Positions 26,263 to 33,520 of a stretch of 64,000 nucleotides of DNA are shown here, piece by piece (position 1 is the first letter of the stretch; each line of letters starts with the position of its first letter). The stretch is taken from contig JAWVCW010000006.1 of the NCBI GenBank assembly GCA_033857955.1, positions 186,001 to 250,000 on the forward strand, given 5' to 3'. Under the pieces are notes generated by a model. The model was not told the DNA's origin. It saw nothing but the letters and a program-made list of their open reading frames with translations, and did no database searches. The stretch comes from Gaiellasilicea sp033857955. Lineage in GTDB: Bacteria; Actinomycetota; Thermoleophilia; Gaiellales; Gaiellaceae. Both the position numbers and the translations under genes were made by a program.

Positions 26263-26529
26263 CTAGCGCGCCTCCACGTAGGGCAGGAGCGCCATCTCGC
26301 GCGCCCGCTTCACGGCGACCGCGACCTGCCGCTGGTGACGCCGGCAGGCGCCCGTGATGCGACGGTTGCGGATCTTGCCCTTCTCCGAGATGTAGCGCCG
26401 GAGCTGGTTCAGGTTCTTGTAGTCGACCTCTTCGACCTTGTCCTTGCAGAAGAGGCAGCTCTTGCGGCGGCCGGGGGCCATCGAAGAGCCCGGACGCTTG
26501 CGCGTCTGCTGGGTTTTCGGCTGTGCCAT
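26263..26529 (-). CDS. rpsR: Ribosomal protein bS18, zinc-binding form
   Basis: An 88-residue S18 with the family core YKNLNQLRRYISEKGKI and RRITGACRRHQRQ. Cys25, Cys28, Cys62 and His65 (CLFC, CRRH) can form a zinc site, so this is the C-plus form; many bacteria have a zinc-independent paralogue for zinc starvation, not seen here. It binds S6 in the 30S platform. It lies two bases from rplI and 11 from ssb. Confidence 0.96.
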   Translation of the reverse strand: MAQPKTQQTRKRPGSSMAPGRRKSCLFCKDKVEEVDYKNLNQLRRYISEKGKIRNRRITGACRRHQRQVAVAVKRAREMALLPYVEAR

Positions 26530-26540
26530 CTACACGTCTC

Positions 26541-26978
26541 CTAGAACGGAATGTCGTCGTCGGCCGCGGCTGCGGCGGGGAAGTCGTCGGCGGGCTGCGC
26601 TGCGCCCGAAGGCACGAACTGCTGACCCCCACCGCCGCCGTCGTCGCCGCGCGAGCCGAGGAACTGGATGTTGTCGGCGACGACCTCCACCGACTGGCGT
26701 TTGCTGCCGTCCTGGGCGTCCCACTCACGCCAGGTCAGCTTGCCCTGGACGCCGACGGGACGGCCCTTGGCGAGATACTGCGCGCAGTTCTCGGCCGTGC
26801 GGCCCCACACGGTGACGTCGAAGTAGTAGGCGGCGTCCGTCCACTCCTCGCCGCGCTTGACGCGGTCGTTGACCGCGATGCGCAGCGTCGTCACGGCGGT
26901 GCCGGACGGCGTGTGGCGCAACTCCGGGTCTCTCGTCAGGTTGCCGACGAGGACGACGCTGTTGATGTTCTGGGGCAT
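26541..26978 (-). CDS. ssb: Single-stranded DNA-binding protein
   Basis: A 145-residue SSB: OB fold from NSVVLVGNLTRDPELR through VEVVADNIQFLG, a short Gly/Gln linker, and the conserved acidic tip DDDIPF that recruits partner proteins. It coats single-stranded DNA in replication and repair. The ATG at 26978 overlaps the rpsF stop by one base. The linker is short compared with mycobacterial SSB. Confidence 0.96.
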   Translation of the reverse strand: MPQNINSVVLVGNLTRDPELRHTPSGTAVTTLRIAVNDRVKRGEEWTDAAYYFDVTVWGRTAENCAQYLAKGRPVGVQGKLTWREWDAQDGSKRQSVEVVADNIQFLGSRGDDGGGGGQQFVPSGAAQPADDFPAAAAADDDIPF

Positions 26979-27349
26979 TACTCCTCCTCCAACGAGGTGT
27001 CGATGGGCTCGGAGACATCCTCGCGCGCAGGCCCGCCCACCGCTACTGGCTGAGTCGAACCAGGCTTGTAGCGACGGGTCGCCAGATGCCGCATCACGTC
27101 GTCGTCGATCTTGAGGACGCGAGCGATCTCGTCCAGGGTGTCGCCGTCGGCGCTGAACGAGAGCAGGTGGTAGACGCCGTCCGAGCGCTTGTTGATCTCG
27201 TAGGCGAGCTTCCGGCGCCCCCAGGCGTCCTGGCCGTCCCACGTGCCCCCACCCTTCTCGACGAGGTCACGCGTGCGCTTGACGATCTCCTCCTGCCGCT
27301 CCTCGGGCAGGTCGGGGTCCAGCATCAGCAGAATCTCGTAGTCGTTCAC
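26978..27349 (-). CDS. rpsF: Ribosomal protein bS6
   Basis: A 123-residue S6. It begins VNDYEILLMLDPDLPEERQ and has the typical WGRRKLAYEINKRSDGVYHL and DDDVMRHLATRRY. The GTG at 27349 follows GGAGACCGGGAAC. The acidic tail of about 25 residues ends DTSLEEE. It is first in the rpsF-ssb-rpsR-rplI cluster; the promoter should lie in the 119 bases before the divergent gene at 27469. Confidence 0.95.
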   Translation of the reverse strand: MNDYEILLMLDPDLPEERQEEIVKRTRDLVEKGGGTWDGQDAWGRRKLAYEINKRSDGVYHLLSFSADGDTLDEIARVLKIDDDVMRHLATRRYKPGSTQPVAVGGPAREDVSEPIDTSLEEE

Positions 27350-27468
27350 GTTCCCGGTCTCCTTCCGTCGGGCTTCCCTCGGTCTTAGGCGGCCTCGCCG
27401 GCAAGCGTGAGTGGGAACAGCGCACGCGAGACGAGGCAGGAAGCGGCAGGAAGAGTAGCATCGCCGGT

Positions 27469-27783
27469 ATGGGCAGAGTATTGGCAGGGCTCGGCGGGGC
27501 TTTCGGACTGGCCGCCCTTTGGCGGTTCCTCCGCCGACCGGCCGCGCAGCCTCCGCCGGTCGAGGCCGACCAGCCGGTCGAGGCCGATCCCGCCTCGGAG
27601 CTGCGGTCGCGACTCGAGCAGGCGCGCCAGGCCGCTGACGACCGCGATGAGTTCGACGCGGCCGAGGGCCAGCCGGTCGACGAGGTCGAGCAGCCCCGGT
27701 CGATCGAGGATCGTCGTCAGGCCATCCACGAGAAGGCTCAGCAGGCGCTCGGCGAGATGAACCGCTCCGAGCCCGGCGAGTAG
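27469..27783 (+). CDS. Small hypothetical protein with N-terminal anchor
   Basis: A 104-residue protein. A hydrophobic N-terminus (VLAGLGGAFGLAALWRFL) could anchor it in the membrane; the rest is charged, Pro/Glu rich, then helical (LRSRLEQARQAADDRDEFD, RRQAIHEKAQQALGEM). No domain is known. It is divergent from rpsF and precedes another lineage-type gene by 48 bases. Confidence 0.6.
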   Translation: MGRVLAGLGGAFGLAALWRFLRRPAAQPPPVEADQPVEADPASELRSRLEQARQAADDRDEFDAAEGQPVDEVEQPRSIEDRRQAIHEKAQQALGEMNRSEPGE

Positions 27784-27831
27784 AAAATCCTCTGAGCAGG
27801 CTTCTTCGCGACCGCGGCATACTTCAGAGGG

Positions 27832-28542
27832 ATGAGGAAGCTGCCGCAGGCCGACGAGCTGCCGCACGCAGACGAGGGGTACGACCCCGCGCGCGTCGAG
27901 GAGGCGTTCGCAACGTTCGCCGACCGCGTGCGCGAGCTCGAGTCAGTCGCGTCCGAGCTGCGCGCGGAGCTCAAGGCGATCCGGGCCGAGCGAGTCGCGC
28001 CCGCACGCTACGACAACGAGGATTGGCCCGCCGAGGCACGGGTCTCGAACGCCGGCTTCGCTCCGTCCCCGGACTGGGTGGCAGCCGTGCCCCCGCCGTT
28101 CGCGCGCCGCCCGGCAGCGCCGCGGCTCGTCGTCGAGGGAGCATTCCTGCTGCTCGTCGCGATCCTCGCCGGCCTCGCCGATCTGGCGGCCGCATGGATC
28201 GTGCTCGTGATGGCGGTCGCGTGGGGTCTCGTCGCCCTCACCGAGTGGGCCGCGGCCGCGAAGCGGGCGCGGTGGCGCCTCGACGAGATCGCGCCGCCGG
28301 CCGGCTCGGACTCGGAGCAGGCCGCCGACACTGGGCCCTGGGACATGCCCGTGGTCGAGGCAACAGTCGTCGAGAGCGGCCCCGACCCGGAATCGAAGAC
28401 GATCGTGGCCAAGCTCCCCGTCGAGCCGGACGAATCCGTCCGCAAGGCGAGCGCTACGCCCGCCGAGCCGCGCCGTCGAGGCCTGCGGCTGCGGCGCCGT
28501 CGTGCCGCCGACCCGAGCACGCCCGATCCCTGGGAGGCGTAG
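27832..28542 (+). CDS. Hypothetical membrane protein with coiled-coil start
   Basis: A 236-residue protein in three parts: a coiled-coil segment (about residues 20-55, VRELESVASELRAELKAI), two adjacent membrane helices (about 103-140), and a soluble acidic tail ending in an Arg-rich patch (RRGLRLRRRR). No named family is recognised. The last 41 bases overlap the start of the next gene in another frame, so the two may be coupled. Confidence 0.6.
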   Translation: MRKLPQADELPHADEGYDPARVEEAFATFADRVRELESVASELRAELKAIRAERVAPARYDNEDWPAEARVSNAGFAPSPDWVAAVPPPFARRPAAPRLVVEGAFLLLVAILAGLADLAAAWIVLVMAVAWGLVALTEWAAAAKRARWRLDEIAPPAGSDSEQAADTGPWDMPVVEATVVESGPDPESKTIVAKLPVEPDESVRKASATPAEPRRRGLRLRRRRAADPSTPDPWEA

Positions 28543-29524
28543 CCTCGCCGCGGCCGCGCTCGCGGTCGCGCTCGTGGCCGTGCCCTGTGCGTCGGGCCTG
28601 CGTCCTGCGCCTGCGCTGACAGTCCCGCGCGGGTTCGTGGCCGAGGTCTATGCGGCCGGCCTGAAGCGGCCGACGGCGCTCGCCTTCGGCCCCGGCGGCC
28701 TGCTCTATGCGACAGAGGAGACGGGTGAGGTCGTCGCCACGGGACGCGGCTCGACGAAACCGCGTGTGCTCGCCCGTGGCTTCAAGACCCCGCTCGGGCT
28801 GGCCTGGTCCGGGTCGACGCTCTTCGTCTCGGCGCAGGGCTCGGTGCACCGGCTCGCGGTCCGGGGCACGCGGGTCGTCTCCCGCAAGACGATCGTCACG
28901 GGTCTCCCGTTCGGCCGGCACCAGCAGGACACGATCGCACTCGGCCCCGACGGCCGTCTCTACCTCGGCAGCGGCACGACCTGCGACGTCTGCCGCGAAA
29001 AGGACCGGCGGAGCGGCGCGATCCTCTCCTTCCGGCCCGACGGCAGCGACCTGCGCGTCGACGCGACGGGCTTCCGCAACCCGTTCGGGCTCGTGTTCGA
29101 CGGCGCACGGCTGTTCGTCTCGGACAACGCGCGTGACGACCTCGGAGCCGAGGAGCCGGCCGAGACCGTGGTCGTGTTCAAGCGCGGCGCCGACTACGGC
29201 TGGCCCGACTGCTGGGCGAGCTGGAAGGAGCGCCGGCTGAAGGGCCGCTGCGCCGGCGTCGCACCCCCGTTTGCGTACCTCGAGCCGCATTCCTCCGCGG
29301 ACACGCTGGCGCTCTGGCGCGGCTCGCTCTCTGTCGCGGAATGGGGGCAGTACCTGAGCGAGCGCCGGGGCCGGAAGCTCGTCCGGATCGACCTGGCGAC
29401 CAGGCGAACGACCACCTTCGCTGACGGGTTCGAGCACCCGCTCGGCCTCGCCGTCGAGCCACAGGGCGGCCTGCTCGTCGGCGACTGGGGTCGCGGCGTG
29501 GTCTACCGGCTCAGGAAACGCTGA
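28502..29524 (+). CDS. Secreted beta-propeller, PQQ-type sugar dehydrogenase-like
   Basis: A 340-residue secreted protein with a signal peptide (residues 12-32) and a glucose/sorbosone-dehydrogenase-type six-bladed propeller. Blade motifs are LKRPTALAFGPGGLLYATEE, HQQDTIALGPDGRLYLGSG, GFRNPFGLVFD and DYGWPDCW. Family members oxidise sugars with PQQ outside the membrane, but many of this subgroup are uncharacterised. The start is GTG at 28502, overlapping the previous gene. The 3' end overlaps the convergent amidase by 22 bases. Confidence 0.78.
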   Translation: MPPTRARPIPGRRSLAAAALAVALVAVPCASGLRPAPALTVPRGFVAEVYAAGLKRPTALAFGPGGLLYATEETGEVVATGRGSTKPRVLARGFKTPLGLAWSGSTLFVSAQGSVHRLAVRGTRVVSRKTIVTGLPFGRHQQDTIALGPDGRLYLGSGTTCDVCREKDRRSGAILSFRPDGSDLRVDATGFRNPFGLVFDGARLFVSDNARDDLGAEEPAETVVVFKRGADYGWPDCWASWKERRLKGRCAGVAPPFAYLEPHSSADTLALWRGSLSVAEWGQYLSERRGRKLVRIDLATRRTTTFADGFEHPLGLAVEPQGGLLVGDWGRGVVYRLRKR

Positions 29525-30141
29525 GTCGCGCGCGCGAGTGCCCCGGCGACCTTCCTCTGGTACGCCCCGGACTGGAGCAGAGCCCGCTCGTGTGGGTTCG
29601 ACATGAAGCCCGTCTCGACGAGGACGGCGGGCACGTCAGCCCAGTTGAAGCCGGTCAGGTCGGGGCGCTCGACGACCCCGAGGTCCCGTGCCCCCGTGGA
29701 GGCGACGAGCTCGCGCTGGAGCAGCGAGCCGGCCCGCCGGCTCGGGCCGTAGATGTCGTCTGTCCAGCCGACGTGCCGGGCAGGCACGAGTGTCGAGATC
29801 CCGTGCACGGAGGAATCGGAGGACCCGTCCGCATGGATCCGGATCATCAGCGCCGCCTTGCTCTCGTTGCAGAAGCGAGCGCGGTCGCGGTTGCCGCCCC
29901 GGTAGCCGGGGCCGTTCCGGGTCATCGCCACGCGGTAGCCGCGCACGAGCAGGAGGGCCCGGGTCCGCCGCGCGATCGCGAGCGCGACCGGCTCCTCGCC
30001 CGCCGCGCCGCCGGGATCCTTGATCTTCTGCTGCTTCGAGCCCGGCCCGATCGGCTCGAGTTGCCTGCCGACCTCGGGCGCCGTCCCGTGACCGGGATCG
30101 AGGCAGATCAACGCTGCGGCGGCCGTGATCTCGGCGAGCAC
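29503..30141 (-). CDS. N-acetylmuramoyl-L-alanine amidase (Amidase_3)
   Basis: A 212-residue zinc amidase domain. Zinc ligands are His18 in DPGHG, the glutamate in AGEEPVAL and the histidine in IRIHADG; the catalytic glutamate is in VETGFMSNP. It cuts the bond between MurNAc and the peptide stem of peptidoglycan. It has only a short hydrophobic N-terminus (AEITAAAALICLD) and no cell-wall-binding repeats, so it is a single-domain form. It would act outside the membrane if exported; a signal is not obvious. Confidence 0.87.
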   Translation of the reverse strand: MLAEITAAAALICLDPGHGTAPEVGRQLEPIGPGSKQQKIKDPGGAAGEEPVALAIARRTRALLLVRGYRVAMTRNGPGYRGGNRDRARFCNESKAALMIRIHADGSSDSSVHGISTLVPARHVGWTDDIYGPSRRAGSLLQRELVASTGARDLGVVERPDLTGFNWADVPAVLVETGFMSNPHERALLQSGAYQRKVAGALARATQRFLSR

Positions 30142-30150
30142 GGCCCCACC

Positions 30151-30330
30151 CTAGTCCCCGGAGCCGAACTCCCTCTCAGCGCAGGCAGAGCAGAAGATGA
30201 GCACGCCGTCGCCCTCCGGCTCGAGGTACGCGCGCCAGTCCTTGGCGGCCTCGTCTCGGGTACCGCATTCGAGGCACTCGAGCACGATCGTGACATTCGG
30301 CGGCGGATTGTTGCTCGACAAGGGCTGCAT
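30151..30330 (-). CDS. Small zinc-ribbon protein (59 aa)
   Basis: A 59-residue frame from ATG 30330 to TAG 30151, just under common length cut-offs. The product has two Cys pairs, VLECLECGTRDEAA and LIFCSACAERE, 30 residues apart, which is a treble-clef or zinc-ribbon layout. It is acidic overall. It is upstream of the amidase gene on the same strand, nine bases away. Function unknown; similar small CxxC proteins are at 23590 and 54417. Confidence 0.65.
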   Translation of the reverse strand: MQPLSSNNPPPNVTIVLECLECGTRDEAAKDWRAYLEPEGDGVLIFCSACAEREFGSGD

Positions 30331-30388
30331 CCTTGCGCGTGGGAGGACCGTGAATGTTTCAGGCGCGACCGGCGCGATTCAAGAGCGA

Positions 30389-30407
30389 TGTCCGCAACGT
30401 GCGGACA
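30389..30407. other. 8-bp perfect inverted repeat
   Basis: TGTCCGCA (30389-30396) and TGCGGACA (30400-30407) flank ACG, then AATTTCTT follows on the plus strand. It lies between the aldo/keto reductase stop (30445) and the zinc-ribbon start (30330), so it could be a terminator of the former or an operator for the latter. Confidence 0.5.
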
Positions 30408-30444
30408 ATTTCTTGTGAACGTTGTCAGTTTGGAAACAGCCGCT

Positions 30445-31356
30445 TCAAAGCGAGCGGAGTACGGCGAGGTCGTCGGCCGACGGCTCCCAGTCTCCCGCCT
30501 TGGCGTTCGCGCGCACCTGCTCGGGCTTCGTCGCTCCTGCGATCACCGAGGCCACGGCCGGCTGGGCCAGGAGCCCGCCGATCGCGACCTCCAGCAACGT
30601 GACGCCCCGCTCGTTCGCGAACGCCTCGAGTCGCTCGACGCGGTCGAGGCGCGCATCCTCGAGCTCGCGGCCGTGCAGCCGGGTGCCTTCCGGCGCCGGC
30701 TCGCCGCGCCTGTACTTGCCGGTGAGGAGGCCGCTCGCGAGCGGGAAGTAGGGAATGAAACCGATGCCCAGCCGCTCGCACACCGGCAGCAACTCCTCCT
30801 CCGCGTCGCGGACGAGCCACGAGTACTCGCTCTGCTCGCTGACGAAGGGCGTCAGCCCCTGCTCGCCGGCGATTGCGTGTGCCTCCTCGACCATCGCCGG
30901 GGTGAAGTTGGACGAGCCGATCGCGCGAACGGCACCCTCCTGTACGAGCTCGTGGAGCGCGCGGAGCGTCTCCTCGATCGGCGTCACGCCGTCCGGGCGG
31001 TGGTACTGGTAGAGGTCGATCCGGTCCGTCTGCAGCCGGCGCAGCGATGCCTCGAACGCCTTGCGGATGTAGGTGCGGGAGCCACGGGCAGTCTCGCCGT
31101 CGCCGAGGTCGTAGCCGAACTTCGTCGCGAGCACGACCTGGTCGCGCCTGCCGGCAAGGGCGCGGCCGATGATCTCCTCGCTGCCGCCCCCGTTGCCGTA
31201 GCTGTTCGCGGTATCGAAGAAGGTGACGCCCGCTTCGAGCGCCGCGTCGATCACGGCGAGCGAGGCCTCCTCGTCGATCCGGCCGCCGAAGTTGTTGCAG
31301 CCGAGCCCGACGACGGTCACCTCGAGGTCGGAACTGCCGAGCCGTCGCGTTCGCAT
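30445..31356 (-). CDS. Aldo/keto reductase
   Basis: A 303-residue (beta/alpha)8-barrel oxidoreductase. Catalytic residues are visible as Asp and Tyr in FFDTANSYGNGGSE-like sequence (FFDTANSYGNGGG), Lys in ATKFGYD and His in YQYHRPDG. NADPH-binding segments VIAGATKPEQVRANA lie near the end. It reduces aldehydes or ketones, and the substrate is not evident. It is most like the YajO/perakine-reductase group. Confidence 0.9.
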   Translation of the reverse strand: MRTRRLGSSDLEVTVVGLGCNNFGGRIDEEASLAVIDAALEAGVTFFDTANSYGNGGGSEEIIGRALAGRRDQVVLATKFGYDLGDGETARGSRTYIRKAFEASLRRLQTDRIDLYQYHRPDGVTPIEETLRALHELVQEGAVRAIGSSNFTPAMVEEAHAIAGEQGLTPFVSEQSEYSWLVRDAEEELLPVCERLGIGFIPYFPLASGLLTGKYRRGEPAPEGTRLHGRELEDARLDRVERLEAFANERGVTLLEVAIGGLLAQPAVASVIAGATKPEQVRANAKAGDWEPSADDLAVLRSL

Positions 31357-31482
31357 CGGGAGAGCCTAGAGAACCCGCGCGTCGCCCGGCCGACGCAAGC
31401 GCAGCGTAAGCCCGGTGTGTGCATTCAGTAAAACCTCACGCGTTGGCGCTTGGGAGCCTCGGGGCGCGGGCACGAACGTGCC

Positions 31483-32346
31483 ATGCGCCGAATACTTCTC
31501 ATAGTCGCTTCTCTGATTGCCACGCTCGTCGTCGCTCCCGCTGGCTTGGCGGCCACGAAGGGCGTCTCGATCCATCGCTCGTCGTTCTCGCCCGCGACCG
31601 TCAACATCACGGCGGGCGACTCGATCCGCTGGAAGAACAACGACACGCGTGACCACCAGGTCGTCTCGACGACCGGCACGTTCGCCTCACCCGTCCTCGG
31701 CCCCGGCAAGACGTACTCGTTCAAGTTCGAGGTCGCCGGCACGTACAAGTACCGCGACGCGCTCGTCCCGACCAGCACCGGCACGATCAGGGTCGCAGGC
31801 GCACCGCCGGCGGTCACGCTGGGCACGTCGCTGCCGCAGATCACCTACGGCACGCGGATCACCCTCTCCGGCCAGATCAACAGCAAGAAGGCCGGCGAGA
31901 ACGTACAGCTCAGCTACCTGCCGTACGGGCAGGGGTCCGAGGCCGTCCTCGCGACCGTGATCACCGCCACCGACGGCCTGTACAGCTTCAACGTGACACC
32001 GAAGATCCTCACCACCTACCGCGCCACCTGGAAGACGGCGTCGAGCCTCCCGGTCCAAACAGCGGTCGCACCGTCGATCTCGTTCGGCCGGCTGAACGGC
32101 TTCGTCACCCGTGTCTTCGCGGGGCGAAGCATGGCGCGAAAGCAGGTGCAGCTGCAACGATTCTCGAGCTTCGGGCAGTGGGTGACGATCAAGCGCGTCT
32201 CGCTCGATCTGAACTCGCGCGCCCGCTTCCAGGCGACGCTTCCGGTCGGAACGAGCCGGCTGCGGATCGCAATGTCCGTGAACCAGGCCGGCGCGGGCTA
32301 CCTCGCGGCGTTCAGCAAGGAGATCGTGTATCGCCGCCCGCGCTAA
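31483..32346 (+). CDS. Secreted cupredoxin-like protein, copper site incomplete
   Basis: A 287-residue secreted protein: signal peptide (1-23), a plastocyanin-like domain (about 24-110) and a C-terminal beta-rich region with VTLGTSLPQITYGTRITLSG, like invasin/Ig-type folds. The domain keeps the first copper ligand segment (NNDTRDHQVV), but the second, normally YxCxxH, reads YKYRDALVP with no cysteine or histidine. So it probably does not bind type 1 copper. An 11-codon longer start at 31450 exists; the signal peptide favours 31483. Its start region follows the AKR gene divergently (126 bases, no gene). Confidence 0.7.
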   Translation: MRRILLIVASLIATLVVAPAGLAATKGVSIHRSSFSPATVNITAGDSIRWKNNDTRDHQVVSTTGTFASPVLGPGKTYSFKFEVAGTYKYRDALVPTSTGTIRVAGAPPAVTLGTSLPQITYGTRITLSGQINSKKAGENVQLSYLPYGQGSEAVLATVITATDGLYSFNVTPKILTTYRATWKTASSLPVQTAVAPSISFGRLNGFVTRVFAGRSMARKQVQLQRFSSFGQWVTIKRVSLDLNSRARFQATLPVGTSRLRIAMSVNQAGAGYLAAFSKEIVYRRPR

Positions 32347-32431
32347 AGACCAACCGGAGACGTTCCTTCTCGGCTCGTCGCTGGTGGTGCGGAGCGCGGG
32401 TGGACAGTGCGCGAGCACGGACGCCCGCGTG

Positions 32432-32457
32432 GAGCGCCGCCAGCGGCGAGAGCGCTC
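32432..32457. terminator. GC-rich hairpin downstream of cupredoxin-like gene and selC
   Basis: GAGCGC (32432-32437) pairs with GCGCTC (32452-32457), with an inner CGCC/GGCG stem. It lies between two convergent transcripts, the gene ending at 32346 and the tRNA-Sec gene whose 3' end is at 32507. CCCGGC/GCCGGG at 32476-32491 is a second small hairpin nearer selC. Either could end transcripts. The remainder of 32347-32506 holds no gene. Confidence 0.4.
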
Positions 32458-32506
32458 GGCGGAACCGGGCGCTCCCCGGCGGGAGCCGGGCGCGTCCGAG
32501 GAGGAA

Positions 32507-32599
32507 CGGAGCGGCCCCGGAGTCGAACCGAGCAAGCCGTGGGTTGCACGACCGGGCCGATTTTGAAGACCGGCTGGGCCACCGGGCCCGTGCCGCTCC
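32507..32599 (-). tRNA. selC: tRNA-Sec (anticodon UCA)
   Basis: On the minus strand, GGAGCGGC at the 5' end pairs perfectly with GCCGCTCC at the 3' end, an 8-bp acceptor stem. The anticodon arm is a 6-bp stem (GCCGGT/ATCGGC) around CTTCAAA, giving anticodon UCA, which reads UGA. A long variable arm (GTCGTG/CACGGC, loop CAACC) and a 5-bp T arm with TTCGACT follow. The 8+5 acceptor/T arrangement, extra arm and UCA anticodon define tRNA-Sec. Length is 93 without CCA, and CCA is not encoded. It lies antisense in the gap before the gene at 32649. Confidence 0.93.
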
Positions 32600-32648
32600 G
32601 CACTGAGCCTACGCAAACGACATCGCGATGAACGGAAAGGGGTCTCAC

Positions 32649-33455
32649 ATGAAACGGACATCGAAGCTTCTCTGGTCGGCGCTGGCGAGCATCTTGGTCG
32701 TGCTCGCCGCGATCGCCGGCCGGGCGGAGATCGGCGATGCGGCGGCTCAGGCAGCGCCTGCAAACCAGTCGCCGCCCGTCATCTCGGGCACAACCGAGGA
32801 AGGAAAGACGCTGACCACGACCGACGGCCGCTGGACCGGCACCGATCCGATCACGTACGCGTACTCGTGGCGGCGCTGCGACACAGACGGCGGCAGTTGC
32901 GCTGCGATCAGCGGCGCCAACCAGAAGACGTACGTCCTGAAGAAGGTCGACGTCGGGAACACGATGCGTGTGCGTGTCACCGCGACGAACAAGGACGGCT
33001 CGACGCCATCGACCTCGGTTCCGACCGCGGTCGTACGTCCGGCCGCCGCTCCGGCACCCGCCGGGTGCGACGGGACCGCGCCGATCCCGATCGCGAGCGT
33101 CGCGCTGCCGAGCCAGCTCCTGATCGACGATCAGTCGATCAGCCCGACTGTGGTCGGCCGCTCGACCCAGACGATCACCCTCCGCTTCCGGGTGAGCTGC
33201 AAGGGCAAGCCCGTGCAGGGGGCGCTCGTCTACGGCGACGCCGTCCCGTTCAACCAGTTCACCACGCCGGCGGAGCAGCCCACGGGCGCCGACGGCTGGG
33301 CGACGCTGACGATGAACCGCGACCGCGGCTTCCCGGCCGCGCGCAGCCAGGAGCTGCTGGTGATCTTCGCCCGAGCCCGCAAAGCCGGTGAGGATCTGCT
33401 CGGCGGCGTCTCGACGCGCCGCCTCGTTTCGTTCCCGGTCGACCTCCGGCGCTAA
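32649..33455 (+). CDS. Secreted Ig-like-domain protein
   Basis: A 268-residue secreted protein: signal peptide (1-33), one Ig-like repeat of the type found in actinobacterial cell-surface proteins (PPVISGTTEEGKTLTTTDGR, AYSWRRCDTDGGSC, MRVRVTATNKDGS), a Pro/Ala linker, and a second beta-rich domain starting near CDGTAPIPIASV. Function unknown, probably surface adhesion or structure. ATG 32649 follows AAAGGGG; an in-frame ATG at 32628 is less well placed. A 13-bp terminator follows. Confidence 0.7.
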   Translation: MKRTSKLLWSALASILVVLAAIAGRAEIGDAAAQAAPANQSPPVISGTTEEGKTLTTTDGRWTGTDPITYAYSWRRCDTDGGSCAAISGANQKTYVLKKVDVGNTMRVRVTATNKDGSTPSTSVPTAVVRPAAAPAPAGCDGTAPIPIASVALPSQLLIDDQSISPTVVGRSTQTITLRFRVSCKGKPVQGALVYGDAVPFNQFTTPAEQPTGADGWATLTMNRDRGFPAARSQELLVIFARARKAGEDLLGGVSTRRLVSFPVDLRR

Positions 33456-33469
33456 AGGGGGCCACATCA

Positions 33470-33501
33470 GGGCCCGGCGGGATCCGCGTCCCGCCGGGCC
33501 C
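33470..33501 (+). terminator. Perfect 13-bp terminator hairpin
   Basis: GGGCCCGGCGGGA (33470-33482) pairs with TCCCGCCGGGCCC (33489-33501) around TCCGCG. It is 14 bases after the Ig-like gene stop and 19 before the selenoprotein ATG, so the selenoprotein operon must have a promoter in or just after it, or tolerate read-through. Confidence 0.75.
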
Positions 33502-33520
33502 CGTGTGCGAGGATCGGCGC

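Noticed and set aside
23917..32457. GC-rich hairpins at 23917 and 32432 as a dispersed repeat family or CRISPR-like element
   Set aside because: Only two partial copies share a short GAGCGCCGC core; no regular spacing or spacer structure exists.
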